Positions 33,913-42,528 of a DNA stretch of 51,140 bases are shown piece after piece. Position numbers and translations under genes: made by a program. Location of the stretch: positions 1-51,140 of the forward strand of contig NZ_JAILPX010000086.1 in NCBI RefSeq assembly GCF_024699275.1. The letters are read 5' to 3'. The notes under the pieces were generated by a model. The model worked only from the letters and a program-made list of their open reading frames with translations, was not told the origin of the DNA and did no database searches. The DNA comes from Selenomonas sp. (GTDB lineage: Bacteria; Bacillota_C; Negativicutes; Selenomonadales; Selenomonadaceae). Positions within the stretch are counted from its first letter, which is position 1. Each line of letters begins with the position of its first letter.

Positions 33913-34215
33913 TCATTCTGCTTTGTCAGCAGGAATCCTGTCCAAAACAATCTTATAGCCATCTGCCCCATAGTTCAGGCAGCGCTTTACCCGGCTGATG
34001 GTGGCCGTACTGGCACCGGTCCGGTTCACGATATCGTCGTAGATATGACCACCCTGCAGCATCCGGGCTACAGCCAGACGCTGGGAAAGCGCCTTCAGTT
34101 CGCTGATGGTGCAGATATCTTCAAAGAACTGATAACACTCCTCCACCGACTTTAACGACAGGATGGCCTGAAACAGCATATCGTTCTGCTCATCACGCAA
34201 TTTGGGATTAACCAA
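33913..34215 (-). CDS. TrpR-like repressor, YerC family; probable his regulator
   Basis: The TTG at 34215 lies right after AAGGAGAGGGAG and gives a 100-residue protein, the usual YerC size; the longer frame from 34284 adds an unrelated tail. The family pattern MLFQAILSLKSVEECYQFFE and the TrpR-type helix-turn-helix (DDIVNRTGASTATISRVKR) are clear. It precedes hisZ by 28 nt and is the first gene of the his group. TrpR-family proteins of this type have been proposed as histidine-responsive regulators (HisR) in Firmicutes; that role fits here but is inferred from position. Confidence 0.85.
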   Translation of the reverse strand: MVNPKLRDEQNDMLFQAILSLKSVEECYQFFEDICTISELKALSQRLAVARMLQGGHIYDDIVNRTGASTATISRVKRCLNYGADGYKIVLDRIPADKAE

Positions 34216-34282
34216 CTCCCTCTCCTCCTTCACGATTACGCTTTTTATCTTTAATCCTTTAGTTTGTGAAATTATGTCAATC

Positions 34283-34288
34283 ATTATA
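34283..34288 (-). promoter_or_regulatory. Extended -10 promoter of the his operon
   Basis: On the minus strand TGCTATAAT, with TATAAT at 34288-34283, 67 nt before the TTG of the YerC-like gene. The expected -35 position is a T-run, so the extended -10 is probably important. The leader region between 34216 and 34282 is where an operator for the repressor would be expected; no unambiguous palindrome is seen. Confidence 0.6.
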
Positions 34289-34302
34289 GCATAACCGTAA
34301 AT

Positions 34303-34345
34303 AAAAAAAAAGCCCTAGAAATATTTTTTCACTTTCTAAAGCTTT
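34303..34345 (-). terminator. Terminator of the EFR1 gene
   Basis: On the minus strand AAAGCTTTAGAAA pairs with TTTCTAGGGCTTT (two G-U pairs), followed by a run of nine T. It lies about 70 nt beyond the EFR1 stop codon, immediately before the his promoter. Confidence 0.8.
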
Positions 34346-34415
34346 CTGTATCACAATGTATATTGCAAAGATACATTTATGCTATTTTTATGTCAATTCT
34401 CTGCTATTGGGAAGG

Positions 34416-35210
34416 CTACCCCCTCTTGCTCAAAAGATCTGCAATCTGCACCGTCTTATGTCTATAGCGCTGCCGTCCCTTGGTAATCTCGCCATAGTCA
34501 ATAGCTTTAGACGGACAGATATGCAGACAGCCCAGACATTCTACACAGTTGTGCTGCCAGACAGGCTGTCCTTCAGGACGCAGAATATTACCCCGAGGAC
34601 AAATCTGCTCACAAAGCCCGCAGGAGGTGCATTTCTCCGGATTGCATTGAAAGGTCTCGTCAATCTGCCGCTGATTATTTTTCCATTTGCTATGATACCG
34701 CTCACAGAATTTCTGCAGCAGCTGCCAGGTAGTATGATCTTTCCGCTGCTTGATGGCTGCCGCTATCCGGTTCAATTTCCGCCGGGCCAGCCATGCCCGG
34801 ATAGCGATGCGCCAGGCAGCGGCAATATCCCGGTAGGGAATATAATTGGAAACCAGACGCAGATACCAGCTTCCCTGGAGTTTTTGCCCCTTATCCGCCA
34901 ATACCGCATCCATTTCCAGAAAAGGCTTGCCCCAGTAAGGAACGCCGCAGGTGGCCACGGCAAATAGATACGGCGAATCCTGAATCGTCAATTTCTGCAG
35001 GAACTCCTCCACCTGCAGGGGCAGGCCAAAATAATGCATGGGAAAGACAAAACCCACACATTCTGCCCGAACCGAAAGTTCTCCCTTCTGCAAGGCGGTG
35101 GCAATAGACCGCAGCTCTGCCCCCGGCAAAGCCTTCTGCAGTTCCCGGGCGGCATACAGAGAATTCCCTGTGGCCGAGTAATAGTAGATTATCGTGCTTA
35201 TCCTGACCAT
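34416..35210 (-). CDS. EFR1-type flavodoxin/ferredoxin fusion protein
   Basis: From ATG 35210 the protein has 264 residues. An AAGGAG directly abuts this ATG, so the exact start is uncertain. Residues 1-170 form a flavodoxin-like domain beginning IIYYYSATGNS (FMN phosphate loop). The C-terminal third has two 4Fe-4S motifs: CTSCGLCEQICPRG and CVECLGCLHICP. EFR1 proteins are presumed electron carriers in anaerobes. It stands between two terminators, so it is probably monocistronic or read with the HlyD-type gene upstream. Confidence 0.85.
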   Translation of the reverse strand: MVRISTIIYYYSATGNSLYAARELQKALPGAELRSIATALQKGELSVRAECVGFVFPMHYFGLPLQVEEFLQKLTIQDSPYLFAVATCGVPYWGKPFLEMDAVLADKGQKLQGSWYLRLVSNYIPYRDIAAAWRIAIRAWLARRKLNRIAAAIKQRKDHTTWQLLQKFCERYHSKWKNNQRQIDETFQCNPEKCTSCGLCEQICPRGNILRPEGQPVWQHNCVECLGCLHICPSKAIDYGEITKGRQRYRHKTVQIADLLSKRG

Positions 35211-35285
35211 CTCCTTCGCTTGAATAGGTTTAATTTCTTTTTCAATCAACTACAAGGAATTTGCAATTCCCCTTTATATGGACAG

Positions 35286-35319
35286 AAGGTGCGCTGATCT
35301 AAAAGCATCAACGCACCTT
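35286..35319. terminator. Hairpin between HlyD-type and EFR1 genes
   Basis: AAGGTGCG (35286-35293) pairs with CGCACCTT (35312-35319), with an inner TGAT/ATCA. It stands just before the palindromic element at 35324-35461. Confidence 0.6.
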
Positions 35320-35323
35320 TGGT

Positions 35324-35461
35324 AAATTACAGTTTGTCGGGAAGTTCCTGCTGATGGCATTCCGTTCATGCGTGGTAATGGGCGAGCGGGGGAGTAATTT
35401 TCTGTTTCCCGCTCGCCCTGTTTGCGCATGAACGGAATACCTTTTCCCTGAACGCCCGACA
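35324..35461. repeat. Large nested palindrome, member of a dispersed element
   Basis: Three nested stems: TGTCGGG..GTTC / GAAC..CCCGACA (35335-35347 with 35450-35461), ATTCCGTTCATGCG with its complement (35359-35372 / 35425-35438, 14 bp perfect) and GGGCGAGCGGG with its complement (35380-35390 / 35408-35418, 11 bp perfect). The element starts with AAATTACAGTTTGTCG and contains GAGCGGGGGAGTAATTTTCT; both blocks recur with one or two changes at 50751-50766 and 51111-51137. It lies 4 nt after the stop of the HlyD-type gene, where it can also end transcription. A frame of 63 codons inside is an artefact of the palindrome. Confidence 0.75.
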
Positions 35462-35465
35462 GCAC

Positions 35466-36461
35466 TCACTCTTTGAATTCGATTTTTCCCTGCATTCCGG
35501 ACTTGATGGTAAAGGACGGATCAGCAGGCAAAGAAATCCTTACAATGGTCAATCCATTACTCTGGTCTTCATCTTCGCTGTCTGCATCCGGTGTATCGAT
35601 ATCCTGTACCGTCCCCTGCAATTTATGGCCGTCAATCTCGTAATTGACAAATTCCCCCAGGCGCACCTTAGCCGCCTGATTCTCTGTGAGTTTCGCCTCC
35701 AACCAGGCATCATCGCTGGCTTGAATCCGGGCCACTTCCTGCTCATTCTTCAATTCGCTGTCCGCGGCTATCCCCTCTGCCAGACTTACCACACCAGCCG
35801 TTGTGGCAACAATTTCCGTAGCCTGCTGGTCATTTTTCGCATTGGCCAAAGCGGCCTCAGCCTGCTTGACCTGCAATTCCGCCTGCTTCAGCACCTCAGG
35901 GCTGGTGGGAATCACCGTGGTCTGCGGGGCTGCTGCGGGCGGAGCTGTCCGGGCTGCCGCCTGGGCAGCGGCATAGGCCGCCGCCGCTTCATCCCGCTTG
36001 GCTGCACTGATGGCCCCCATGCTGAACAGCTCATTCATGCGCTGCATACGGGCATAAGCATCCGCCGCCCGCTGCTGGGCTCCACTATCCACAACCGGTG
36101 CCGCAGCCGGGGTCACCGTCGTCGTCCCCTTTTGCAGCTGGGCATAACTCTGCTGGGCCAGCTGGACATTCTGCTCCAGCTGGGCAATATCCTCTGGGGT
36201 TATCTTAGATTCTATCCGGGCGATTACCGCCCCTTCTTCCACATAATCCCCATCCTGAACCAACAGCTCCGTAATCTTGCCGTCGCCCTTGGCGGTGAGC
36301 ACAGAGGCATTGCCTACCACCATTGCATCACTGACCGTAAAACCGCGGTTACTGTGCTGATAAAGATATAAGCCGCCGCCAGCCAATGCTGCCAGCGCAA
36401 TCAGTCCAATCAAGCCAAAGCGGATAAAATTCTTGGCTTTCTCGGTAACATCTACTTCCAT
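35466..36461 (-). CDS. HlyD/EmrA-type periplasmic adaptor (membrane fusion) protein
   Basis: ATG 36461, 6 nt after GGGGG, gives 331 residues. Residues 13-35 are a membrane anchor; the lipoyl/biotinyl half-motif GKITELLVQDGDYVEEG lies at 61-77, followed by an alpha-helical hairpin rich in Gln and Ala (about 90-225, with an Ala/Pro/Thr-rich insert) and a beta-barrel. Such adaptors join an inner-membrane pump to an outer-membrane channel, which suits a diderm cell. No pump gene is adjacent, so the transport partner and cargo are unknown. A link to export of the double-glycine peptides is possible in principle but not supported by position. Confidence 0.85.
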   Translation of the reverse strand: MEVDVTEKAKNFIRFGLIGLIALAALAGGGLYLYQHSNRGFTVSDAMVVGNASVLTAKGDGKITELLVQDGDYVEEGAVIARIESKITPEDIAQLEQNVQLAQQSYAQLQKGTTTVTPAAAPVVDSGAQQRAADAYARMQRMNELFSMGAISAAKRDEAAAAYAAAQAAARTAPPAAAPQTTVIPTSPEVLKQAELQVKQAEAALANAKNDQQATEIVATTAGVVSLAEGIAADSELKNEQEVARIQASDDAWLEAKLTENQAAKVRLGEFVNYEIDGHKLQGTVQDIDTPDADSEDEDQSNGLTIVRISLPADPSFTIKSGMQGKIEFKE

Positions 36462-36612
36462 ATGCATCCCCCTTTGGGATTTACCTCGTTATCGGTATCT
36501 GTCAGACTAGCTAAAAGCCCGACGCAATCCTTTCTGCAGCACCTGACGAACAACGCCTCCATGCAAGAAAAAATCACGCCGGGCCTAAATAGCCTAACTT
36601 AATATGTCAAAA

Positions 36613-39240
36613 TCAGCCCAGCTGAGCCTTAATTACTTCCAGAGCCTTATCAAATGCCTGAGGCAGGGCTTCGGCATTCTTGCCGCCAGCCTGTGCCATG
36701 TCGGGACGGCCGCCGCCGCCACCGCCAACGACAGCCGCAGCTTCCTTGATGATCTTACCGGCATGAATGCCCTTGGCATTGGCATCCTTGGTGGCCTTGA
36801 CCACCAGGTTCACCTTGCCATCGTTGGCACAAGCCAGTACCACCACGCTGGGTGCATCCAGTTTGGAGCTGGTCATATCCGCCACTTCGCGGAGTTCATC
36901 CATGCTGCCGGCATTGGTCTTGCCGCAAACAACGCTCACGCCGTCAATGTCCTGCAAGCCGGCAATCAGCTTCGCTGCATCCGCCTTGTCGCGCATAACC
37001 GCCACTTCATCCAGCTGCTTCTGCATAGCCTTCATCTCGCCCTGCAGCTTTTCAATCTGTGCCAGAACATCTTCTTCCTTGGCCTTGAGCTTACCGGCAG
37101 CATCAGCCAGAATGGCCATCTTGCCGTTGGCATAATCAAGAGCCGCCTTACCCGTAATGGCCTCAATACGGCGCACACCAGAAGCCACACCGCTCTCGCT
37201 GACAATCTTGAACATGCCAATCTGGCCAACGTTTGCCACATGGGAACCACCGCAAAGTTCCATGGAGAACTCCGGTACCTTTACAACGCGGACCACATCC
37301 CCATACTTTTCGGAGAACAGAGCCATGGCACCAGCCTTCTTCGCCTCCTCCAGACTCATGTGGGAGATTTCCACATCCTGACCCTTGAGGATTTCGTTGT
37401 TGACCAGTTCTTCCACATCGGCCAGTTGCTGAGCCGTAACCGGTTCAAAGTTGGTGAAATCGAAGCGCAGGCGTTCCGGCGTTACCGAAGAACCCGCCTG
37501 GCTGATCTGGTCGCCTACGACCTTCTTGAGGGCAGCCTGCAGCAGATGGGTTGCCGTATGGTTACGGGCAGAAGCCAGTTTCTGCGTCTTGTTGACCGCA
37601 ATCTGCACATCGTCGCCGACCTTGAGCTGGCCTTCTTCCACGTAAGCTACATGATAAACCGTACCATCTGGCAGCTTCTTGGCATTGCTGACGCTGATAT
37701 GGCCCAGTTCCGAAGTCAGAATGCCTTCATCACCGACCTGACCGCCGCCTTCGGCATAGAATGGCGTAGTGGTCAAAATGACGCCGGCTTCCTGACCGTC
37801 GGTGATTTCTTCCACCAGCTTGCCATCCTGCCAGATTGCCACGACCTTGCCAGCCGTTGCCTTTTCGTCCACCGTCAGCTTGCTGACATCGATGCTGGAC
37901 AAATCCGGTACTGCTACCCGGGTGTTTTCAGCACGGGCATTACGCGCGCGGGTGCGCTGCTCTTCCATGGCCTTATCAAAGCCTTCCTTATCCAGCTCCA
38001 GCCCATTTTCGTGCAGGATTTCTTCCGTCAGTTCCCAGGGGAAACCGAAGGTATCGTAAAGGCGGAAGGTCACATCGCCAGCCAGATCTTTCTTGCCGGC
38101 AGCCTTGACCTTTTCAATCTCCGCACCCAAAAGTTCCATGCCCTGATTGAGGGTAGCCGCGAAACGGTCTTCCTCCAGGCTGATAACCTTCTTGATGTAA
38201 TCGGCCTTGTTGACCAGTTCCTCAAAGTCCTTGGCGCCGCGATAGATTTCCACAGCAGCGTTGACAGCCCCTTCCAGGAACTTGTCCTTGATTCCCAGCA
38301 TGCGGCCATGACGGATGGCCCGGCGCAGGATACGGCGCAGCACATAGCCGCGACCTTCGTTGGAGGGCAGGATACCATCCATGATCATGATGGCCATGGA
38401 GCGGGCATGGTCTGCAATAACCTTCAGGGAGATGTCCTTTTCAGCATCTTCCCCGTAGGTCACACCGGCAACGCCAGCGGCATACTCGATGATGGGATAC
38501 AGAAGATCCGTTTCAAAGTTGGTCTTCTTGTTCTGCACCACAGACGCCAGTCGCTCCAGACCGCAGCCCGTATCGATGTTCTTGTGGGCCAGGTTCTTGT
38601 AAGAACCATCTTCCTGCTTATCGTACTGGGTGAACACCAGATTCCAGATTTCCAAATAGCGGTCACAATCGCAGCCTACAGCGCAATCCGGGCTGCCGCA
38701 GCCGCGTTCCTCGCCCAAATCAATATAGATTTCCGAGTCCGGACCACAGGGACCAGGGCCGATTTCCCAGAAATTATCCTCTAACTTAACGATATGATCC
38801 TGGGGGAAACCCGGCTGGGATTTCCAGATTTCAATAGCTTCATCATCATCGGGATAAACCGTAACCCAAAGCTTGTCCTTGGGCAGTTCCACCACTTCCG
38901 TCAGGAATTCCCAAGCCCAGGGGATAGCCTCACCCTTGAAGTAATCGCCAAAGGAGAAGTTGCCCAGCATCTCAAAGAAAGTCTGATGACGGGCAGTGCG
39001 GCCTACGTTCTCGATATCACCGGTGCGGACACAACGCTGGCTGGTGGTCACCCGGGTACGGGGCGGCTTCATCTTGCCCGTGAAAAAGGGCTTCAACGGT
39101 GCCATGCCGGCACCAATCAGCAGCAGGGTCGGGTCATCCTGCGGAATCAGCGAGAAACTGGGCAGGCGCAGATGGCCTTTCTTTTCTGCAAAGAACTGCA
39201 AATAAGCTTCGCGCAGTTCGTTACCACTCATATACTTCAA
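36613..39240 (-). CDS. alaS: Alanyl-tRNA synthetase
   Basis: An 875-residue protein. The start at TTG 39240 gives MKYMSGNELRE, as in many clostridial AlaS; an ATG three codons on is an alternative, and the ribosome site is weak (GGGGGT). Class II motif 2 lies in RVTTSQRCVRTGDIENVG. The editing domain has HTATHLL and CGGSHV for zinc-dependent removal of mischarged serine and glycine, and the C-Ala domain ends with the glycine-rich GGGGGGRPDMAQAGG. No T-box is seen in the 100-nt upstream region. Confidence 0.97.
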   Translation of the reverse strand: MKYMSGNELREAYLQFFAEKKGHLRLPSFSLIPQDDPTLLLIGAGMAPLKPFFTGKMKPPRTRVTTSQRCVRTGDIENVGRTARHQTFFEMLGNFSFGDYFKGEAIPWAWEFLTEVVELPKDKLWVTVYPDDDEAIEIWKSQPGFPQDHIVKLEDNFWEIGPGPCGPDSEIYIDLGEERGCGSPDCAVGCDCDRYLEIWNLVFTQYDKQEDGSYKNLAHKNIDTGCGLERLASVVQNKKTNFETDLLYPIIEYAAGVAGVTYGEDAEKDISLKVIADHARSMAIMIMDGILPSNEGRGYVLRRILRRAIRHGRMLGIKDKFLEGAVNAAVEIYRGAKDFEELVNKADYIKKVISLEEDRFAATLNQGMELLGAEIEKVKAAGKKDLAGDVTFRLYDTFGFPWELTEEILHENGLELDKEGFDKAMEEQRTRARNARAENTRVAVPDLSSIDVSKLTVDEKATAGKVVAIWQDGKLVEEITDGQEAGVILTTTPFYAEGGGQVGDEGILTSELGHISVSNAKKLPDGTVYHVAYVEEGQLKVGDDVQIAVNKTQKLASARNHTATHLLQAALKKVVGDQISQAGSSVTPERLRFDFTNFEPVTAQQLADVEELVNNEILKGQDVEISHMSLEEAKKAGAMALFSEKYGDVVRVVKVPEFSMELCGGSHVANVGQIGMFKIVSESGVASGVRRIEAITGKAALDYANGKMAILADAAGKLKAKEEDVLAQIEKLQGEMKAMQKQLDEVAVMRDKADAAKLIAGLQDIDGVSVVCGKTNAGSMDELREVADMTSSKLDAPSVVVLACANDGKVNLVVKATKDANAKGIHAGKIIKEAAAVVGGGGGGRPDMAQAGGKNAEALPQAFDKALEVIKAQLG

Positions 39241-39387
39241 ATCAAATCTACCCCCATATAGGTATTTTGCAACAGGTTGAACCCCTGCTGTAATTTACAA
39301 ATCTAACGTTCCCATTTTATCACAAATCCCACAATAAATAAAAGGGCTAGCGGTAATTTTTGCAAATAATCCGCAAAGCCCTTGTAC

Positions 39388-40698
39388 TTATTCGTGTTTT
39401 TCACCGTTTCCCCGCCGGGGAACCAGTTTTTCCCGGATATCCTCGTAGAAGGTATAATGCCCCCGGCAATGTTCCTTGCTGTAATACAAAGCATCATCGC
39501 TGCGCTGCAGCAGCGTATCTAAGGAAACGGCGGCCGAATCCGTCAAAGCCACCCCGATGCTCATGTCCAGATTCCGAAAGCTTTCATCCTTACGGAAAAA
39601 ATCCCTTGCAGCCTGATAAAGGTTGTCCAGTTTATGCTGCAAAGACTCCCGGTCCGGCACAGCAAAGACTGCCACCACAAATTCATCACCGCCCAGGCGG
39701 GCGATAAAATCCTTGGGAAAGGCCTGCTTCAGCAATTCCCCCATGGCCATCAAAGCTGCATCCCCATATTGATGGCCAAAGGTATCATTCAACTGCTTGA
39801 AGTGATCCAAATCGATATAGCATAAGGTCAGGGCACCGTTGCAATGCTGCCGGTGCTTTTCCACAAACTGGTAGAAATAACGGCGGTTGGCCAGCCGGGT
39901 GAGCTCATCGGTGCGGGACAAAAGCAGAATCCGCTCCTTATTGGCATATTCATCGGTCACGTCTTTGGCGACGCCAATATTGCCAATCAACTTGCCATCC
40001 TCGTCAAAGATGGGTGCCTTATAGGTTTCCAATTGCCGCAGCCCCAGCTTGGAATGCAGCACCTGCTCCTGGAACAAGGTGGGTTTGGGATTGGCGGCAA
40101 TGGCAGCATCCGTTTCCAGGCAGACATATTCCCCTTCCGCATACTGCTCCGGGCTTATGCCCCAAATCTCATAATGCTGCCGCCCCTCCACTTCCTGCAT
40201 GGATTTGCCCACCATCTCACAGAAAGCCTGATTGACCTTCAGATGATGACCGGCCAAATCCTTGAACCAGACAAAGCCCGGCATGGTATCCACCACCGTC
40301 TGCAGACAGTTGCCGGTATGCCAAAGTTTCTGATGCAGATGCAGTGCGGCCAGCAGCCGCTGACAATGAAAAGACAACAGCCTGTCTGTCATGGGCAACG
40401 GCCAGAGCGCCTGAATGCGGGCCAGCTGTTCTTCCGTCAGCTTTTCCGGCTGGGCCGTACAAAATACCAGGAACGCATCGGCACCGAAGATGGCATCAAT
40501 TTGGGCGGAAGTCCATGCGGCTTCATCCCTTAAAAGTACAGCGGTACATTTATGAATAGCATGTTCCTTGAACGAAAGCAGCGAATCCTTCTGCTGCAGA
40601 TGTAACCGACAGTCCTCCGGCAGGGGCAGTTCCTGCATAAGTTTTGCCGCCTGCTTGGGCATACCTGCCATGATTACATGAAGATGACAAAGGTACAT
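39388..40698 (-). CDS. PAS-GGDEF diguanylate cyclase
   Basis: ATG 40698, 7 nt after GAGGTG, gives 436 residues. An N-terminal region (1-110) of unknown type is followed by a PAS domain (about 115-250, with FVWFKDLAGHHLKVNQAFCE) and a GGDEF domain starting DELTRLANRRYF, with the intact active site RLGGDEFVV near 333-341. The RxxD inhibitory site five residues before GGDEF is not kept (FPKD stands there), so classical product inhibition is unlikely. No membrane segment, so a cytosolic sensor making cyclic di-GMP. The signal sensed by the PAS domain is unknown. Confidence 0.9.
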   Translation of the reverse strand: MYLCHLHVIMAGMPKQAAKLMQELPLPEDCRLHLQQKDSLLSFKEHAIHKCTAVLLRDEAAWTSAQIDAIFGADAFLVFCTAQPEKLTEEQLARIQALWPLPMTDRLLSFHCQRLLAALHLHQKLWHTGNCLQTVVDTMPGFVWFKDLAGHHLKVNQAFCEMVGKSMQEVEGRQHYEIWGISPEQYAEGEYVCLETDAAIAANPKPTLFQEQVLHSKLGLRQLETYKAPIFDEDGKLIGNIGVAKDVTDEYANKERILLLSRTDELTRLANRRYFYQFVEKHRQHCNGALTLCYIDLDHFKQLNDTFGHQYGDAALMAMGELLKQAFPKDFIARLGGDEFVVAVFAVPDRESLQHKLDNLYQAARDFFRKDESFRNLDMSIGVALTDSAAVSLDTLLQRSDDALYYSKEHCRGHYTFYEDIREKLVPRRGNGEKHE

Positions 40699-40733
40699 AA
40701 AAATACACCTCGAATGACCTGTATGATCTTTGC

Positions 40734-40763
40734 AAAAAAGCCCCACGAAACAGTCATGGGGCT
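40734..40763 (-). terminator. Terminator of the beta-CASP gene group
   Basis: On the minus strand AGCCCCA and TGGGGCT form the stem, followed by six T. It stands between the beta-CASP gene and the PAS-GGDEF gene and closes the surE-to-beta-CASP string. Confidence 0.85.
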
Positions 40764-40848
40764 CTCGGAATCTACATCATCACATCAATTAAATCCTAGC
40801 AAAGACCGCCCGCCTTGTCAACTATTTTTCTACATCTGTCCATTTCCA

Positions 40849-42462
40849 CTAGATATTAAAGGGAGCAAAGAGCTTCCGCAGATAATTAAAGCCCTTGGTA
40901 ATGGCTTTAATCAGCGGCTCCATGGTCTTCGGCTGGCGAATGGCCAGCTGCAGCACCTTATGCCGCAGATTGCGGTATTCCGCATCGAAAGCAGCCAACT
41001 GTTCTTCCATTTCCATCTCCACAGACACCGCCGGAATATTGGAGGGCTGCACCTCACAGGCCCGGCCATGGATGATGACCGCGTCCCCCCGGAAGGGGAT
41101 ATAGGCCTCCCCCTGATACTCCTTCTGAATCCGGCTCTTCAGGAATTCCTGACCTTGTGCCTCACCGTGTACGATGAAGATTTTAGCCGGCTTGGGACTT
41201 TGAAAATTATTGATCCAATCCATGAGCTGGTCGGTATCGGCATGAGCAGAAAAACCATTCATCACCTGAATCTGGGCCTTGACCGCCACTTCTTCCCCCA
41301 TGACCCTTACGCGCTTGATGCCTTCCACCAGACGGCGGCCCAAGCTGCCTTCAGCCTGATAGCCCACAAAGAGAATCGTGGATTCCGGGCGCCAAAGGTT
41401 GTGTTTCAAATGATGGAGAATTCGCCCGGCATCAGCCATCCCCGATGCGGAGATGATGATGGCCGAACCTTCGGAGCTGTTGAGGGCCCGCGATTCCTCC
41501 GGCGTCTTGCAGATGCGCAGTTGCGGGAAGCTCGTGAGCTTTTCGCTGTCCCCAAAAATCTTGATGGCTTCCTCATCAAAATCTTGATAGTTTTTCATAA
41601 AAATGCGAGTGGCATTAATGGCCAGCGGACTGTCCAAAATGATGGGAATATCCCCATCCAACCGTCCCTGCTTCCACAGATTGTAAAAATAATAGAGCAG
41701 CGTCTGGGTACGGCCAACCGCGAAGGAAGGAATAATGACATTGCCGCCCCTGTCCATCGTGTCGTTGACGATTTCCAACAGCTTCGTTTCCTTATCGTAG
41801 AGCTTGTGCTGGCGGTCGCCATAGGTGGATTCCACCACCAGGAAATCCGCTCCGGTAATCACGGACGGGTCCTTGATAATGGGCTGCTTGGGCTGACCCA
41901 GGTCGCCGGAGAACACCAGTTTCGTGGTCTTTTCCCCTTCTGTTACCTGCAGGTCCACAATCGCTGAACCGATAATATGGCCGGCATCAAAGAACTGAAC
42001 CTTGACGTTGTCGCCCAGGGTAAACTCCTGTTCATAAGGCATCGGTACAAAATGCTTTAAGGCCTCCAGGGCATCTTCCAGCGAATAGATGGGTTCCACG
42101 GGTTCCTCGCCCCGCCGCTGATTCTTGCGGTTGAAGGATTCCGCGTCGGCCTGCTGGACAAAGGCCGAATCCGGCAGCATGATCTGGGCCAGGTCGCAGG
42201 TGGCCTGAGTGGCATAGACCGTACCCTTAAAGCCATCCTTGACGAGTTTGGGAATCAGCCCGCAATGGTCCACATGGGCATGGGTGAGAATCACCGCTTC
42301 AATGCCTGCTGGATTAAAAGGAAAATTCTCATAATTTAATTCGCGGATTCGCCGCGCCCCCTGAAACATACCACAGTCAATGAGATATTGATGCTCCTGC
42401 GTTTCCAGCAGATAGCAGGACCCTGTGACCGTATGCGCTGCGCCTAAAAAATCTAACCGCAT
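40849..42462 (-). CDS. Beta-CASP metallo-beta-lactamase-fold ribonuclease
   Basis: A 537-residue protein with an AAAGGAG ribosome site. The metallo-beta-lactamase zinc motif THAHVDHCG starts at residue 60 (His61, His63, Asp65, His66), DAGHIIGSA and FSGDLG are the further metal sites, and the beta-CASP part has VESTYGDR, NSSEGSAIIIS and NGFSAHAD. It resembles bacterial CPSF-73-like RNA exonucleases rather than RNase J. Probably processes or degrades RNA in the cytoplasm. Last gene of its group. Confidence 0.9.
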   Translation of the reverse strand: MRLDFLGAAHTVTGSCYLLETQEHQYLIDCGMFQGARRIRELNYENFPFNPAGIEAVILTHAHVDHCGLIPKLVKDGFKGTVYATQATCDLAQIMLPDSAFVQQADAESFNRKNQRRGEEPVEPIYSLEDALEALKHFVPMPYEQEFTLGDNVKVQFFDAGHIIGSAIVDLQVTEGEKTTKLVFSGDLGQPKQPIIKDPSVITGADFLVVESTYGDRQHKLYDKETKLLEIVNDTMDRGGNVIIPSFAVGRTQTLLYYFYNLWKQGRLDGDIPIILDSPLAINATRIFMKNYQDFDEEAIKIFGDSEKLTSFPQLRICKTPEESRALNSSEGSAIIISASGMADAGRILHHLKHNLWRPESTILFVGYQAEGSLGRRLVEGIKRVRVMGEEVAVKAQIQVMNGFSAHADTDQLMDWINNFQSPKPAKIFIVHGEAQGQEFLKSRIQKEYQGEAYIPFRGDAVIIHGRACEVQPSNIPAVSVEMEMEEQLAAFDAEYRNLRHKVLQLAIRQPKTMEPLIKAITKGFNYLRKLFAPFNI

Positions 42463-42528
42463 AAAAATCCGCTCCTTTCAGGATGATACTTGTATAATTC
42501 CTTAAAGGAGCGGAAAATTCCTGCTTAT

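Noticed and set aside
35274..35465. 63-codon minus-strand frame
   Set aside because: Lies wholly within the nested palindrome; no start signals.
36604..38784. 726-codon open frame on the plus strand opposite alaS
   Set aside because: It is the antisense shadow of a fully recognised synthetase, has no ribosome site and no recognisable protein pattern. G+C-rich codon use in the true genes opens such frames.
39241..39345. Possible T-box leader upstream of alaS
   Set aside because: The region is only about 100 nt and has no T-box sequence or antiterminator pair; only a small hairpin is seen.
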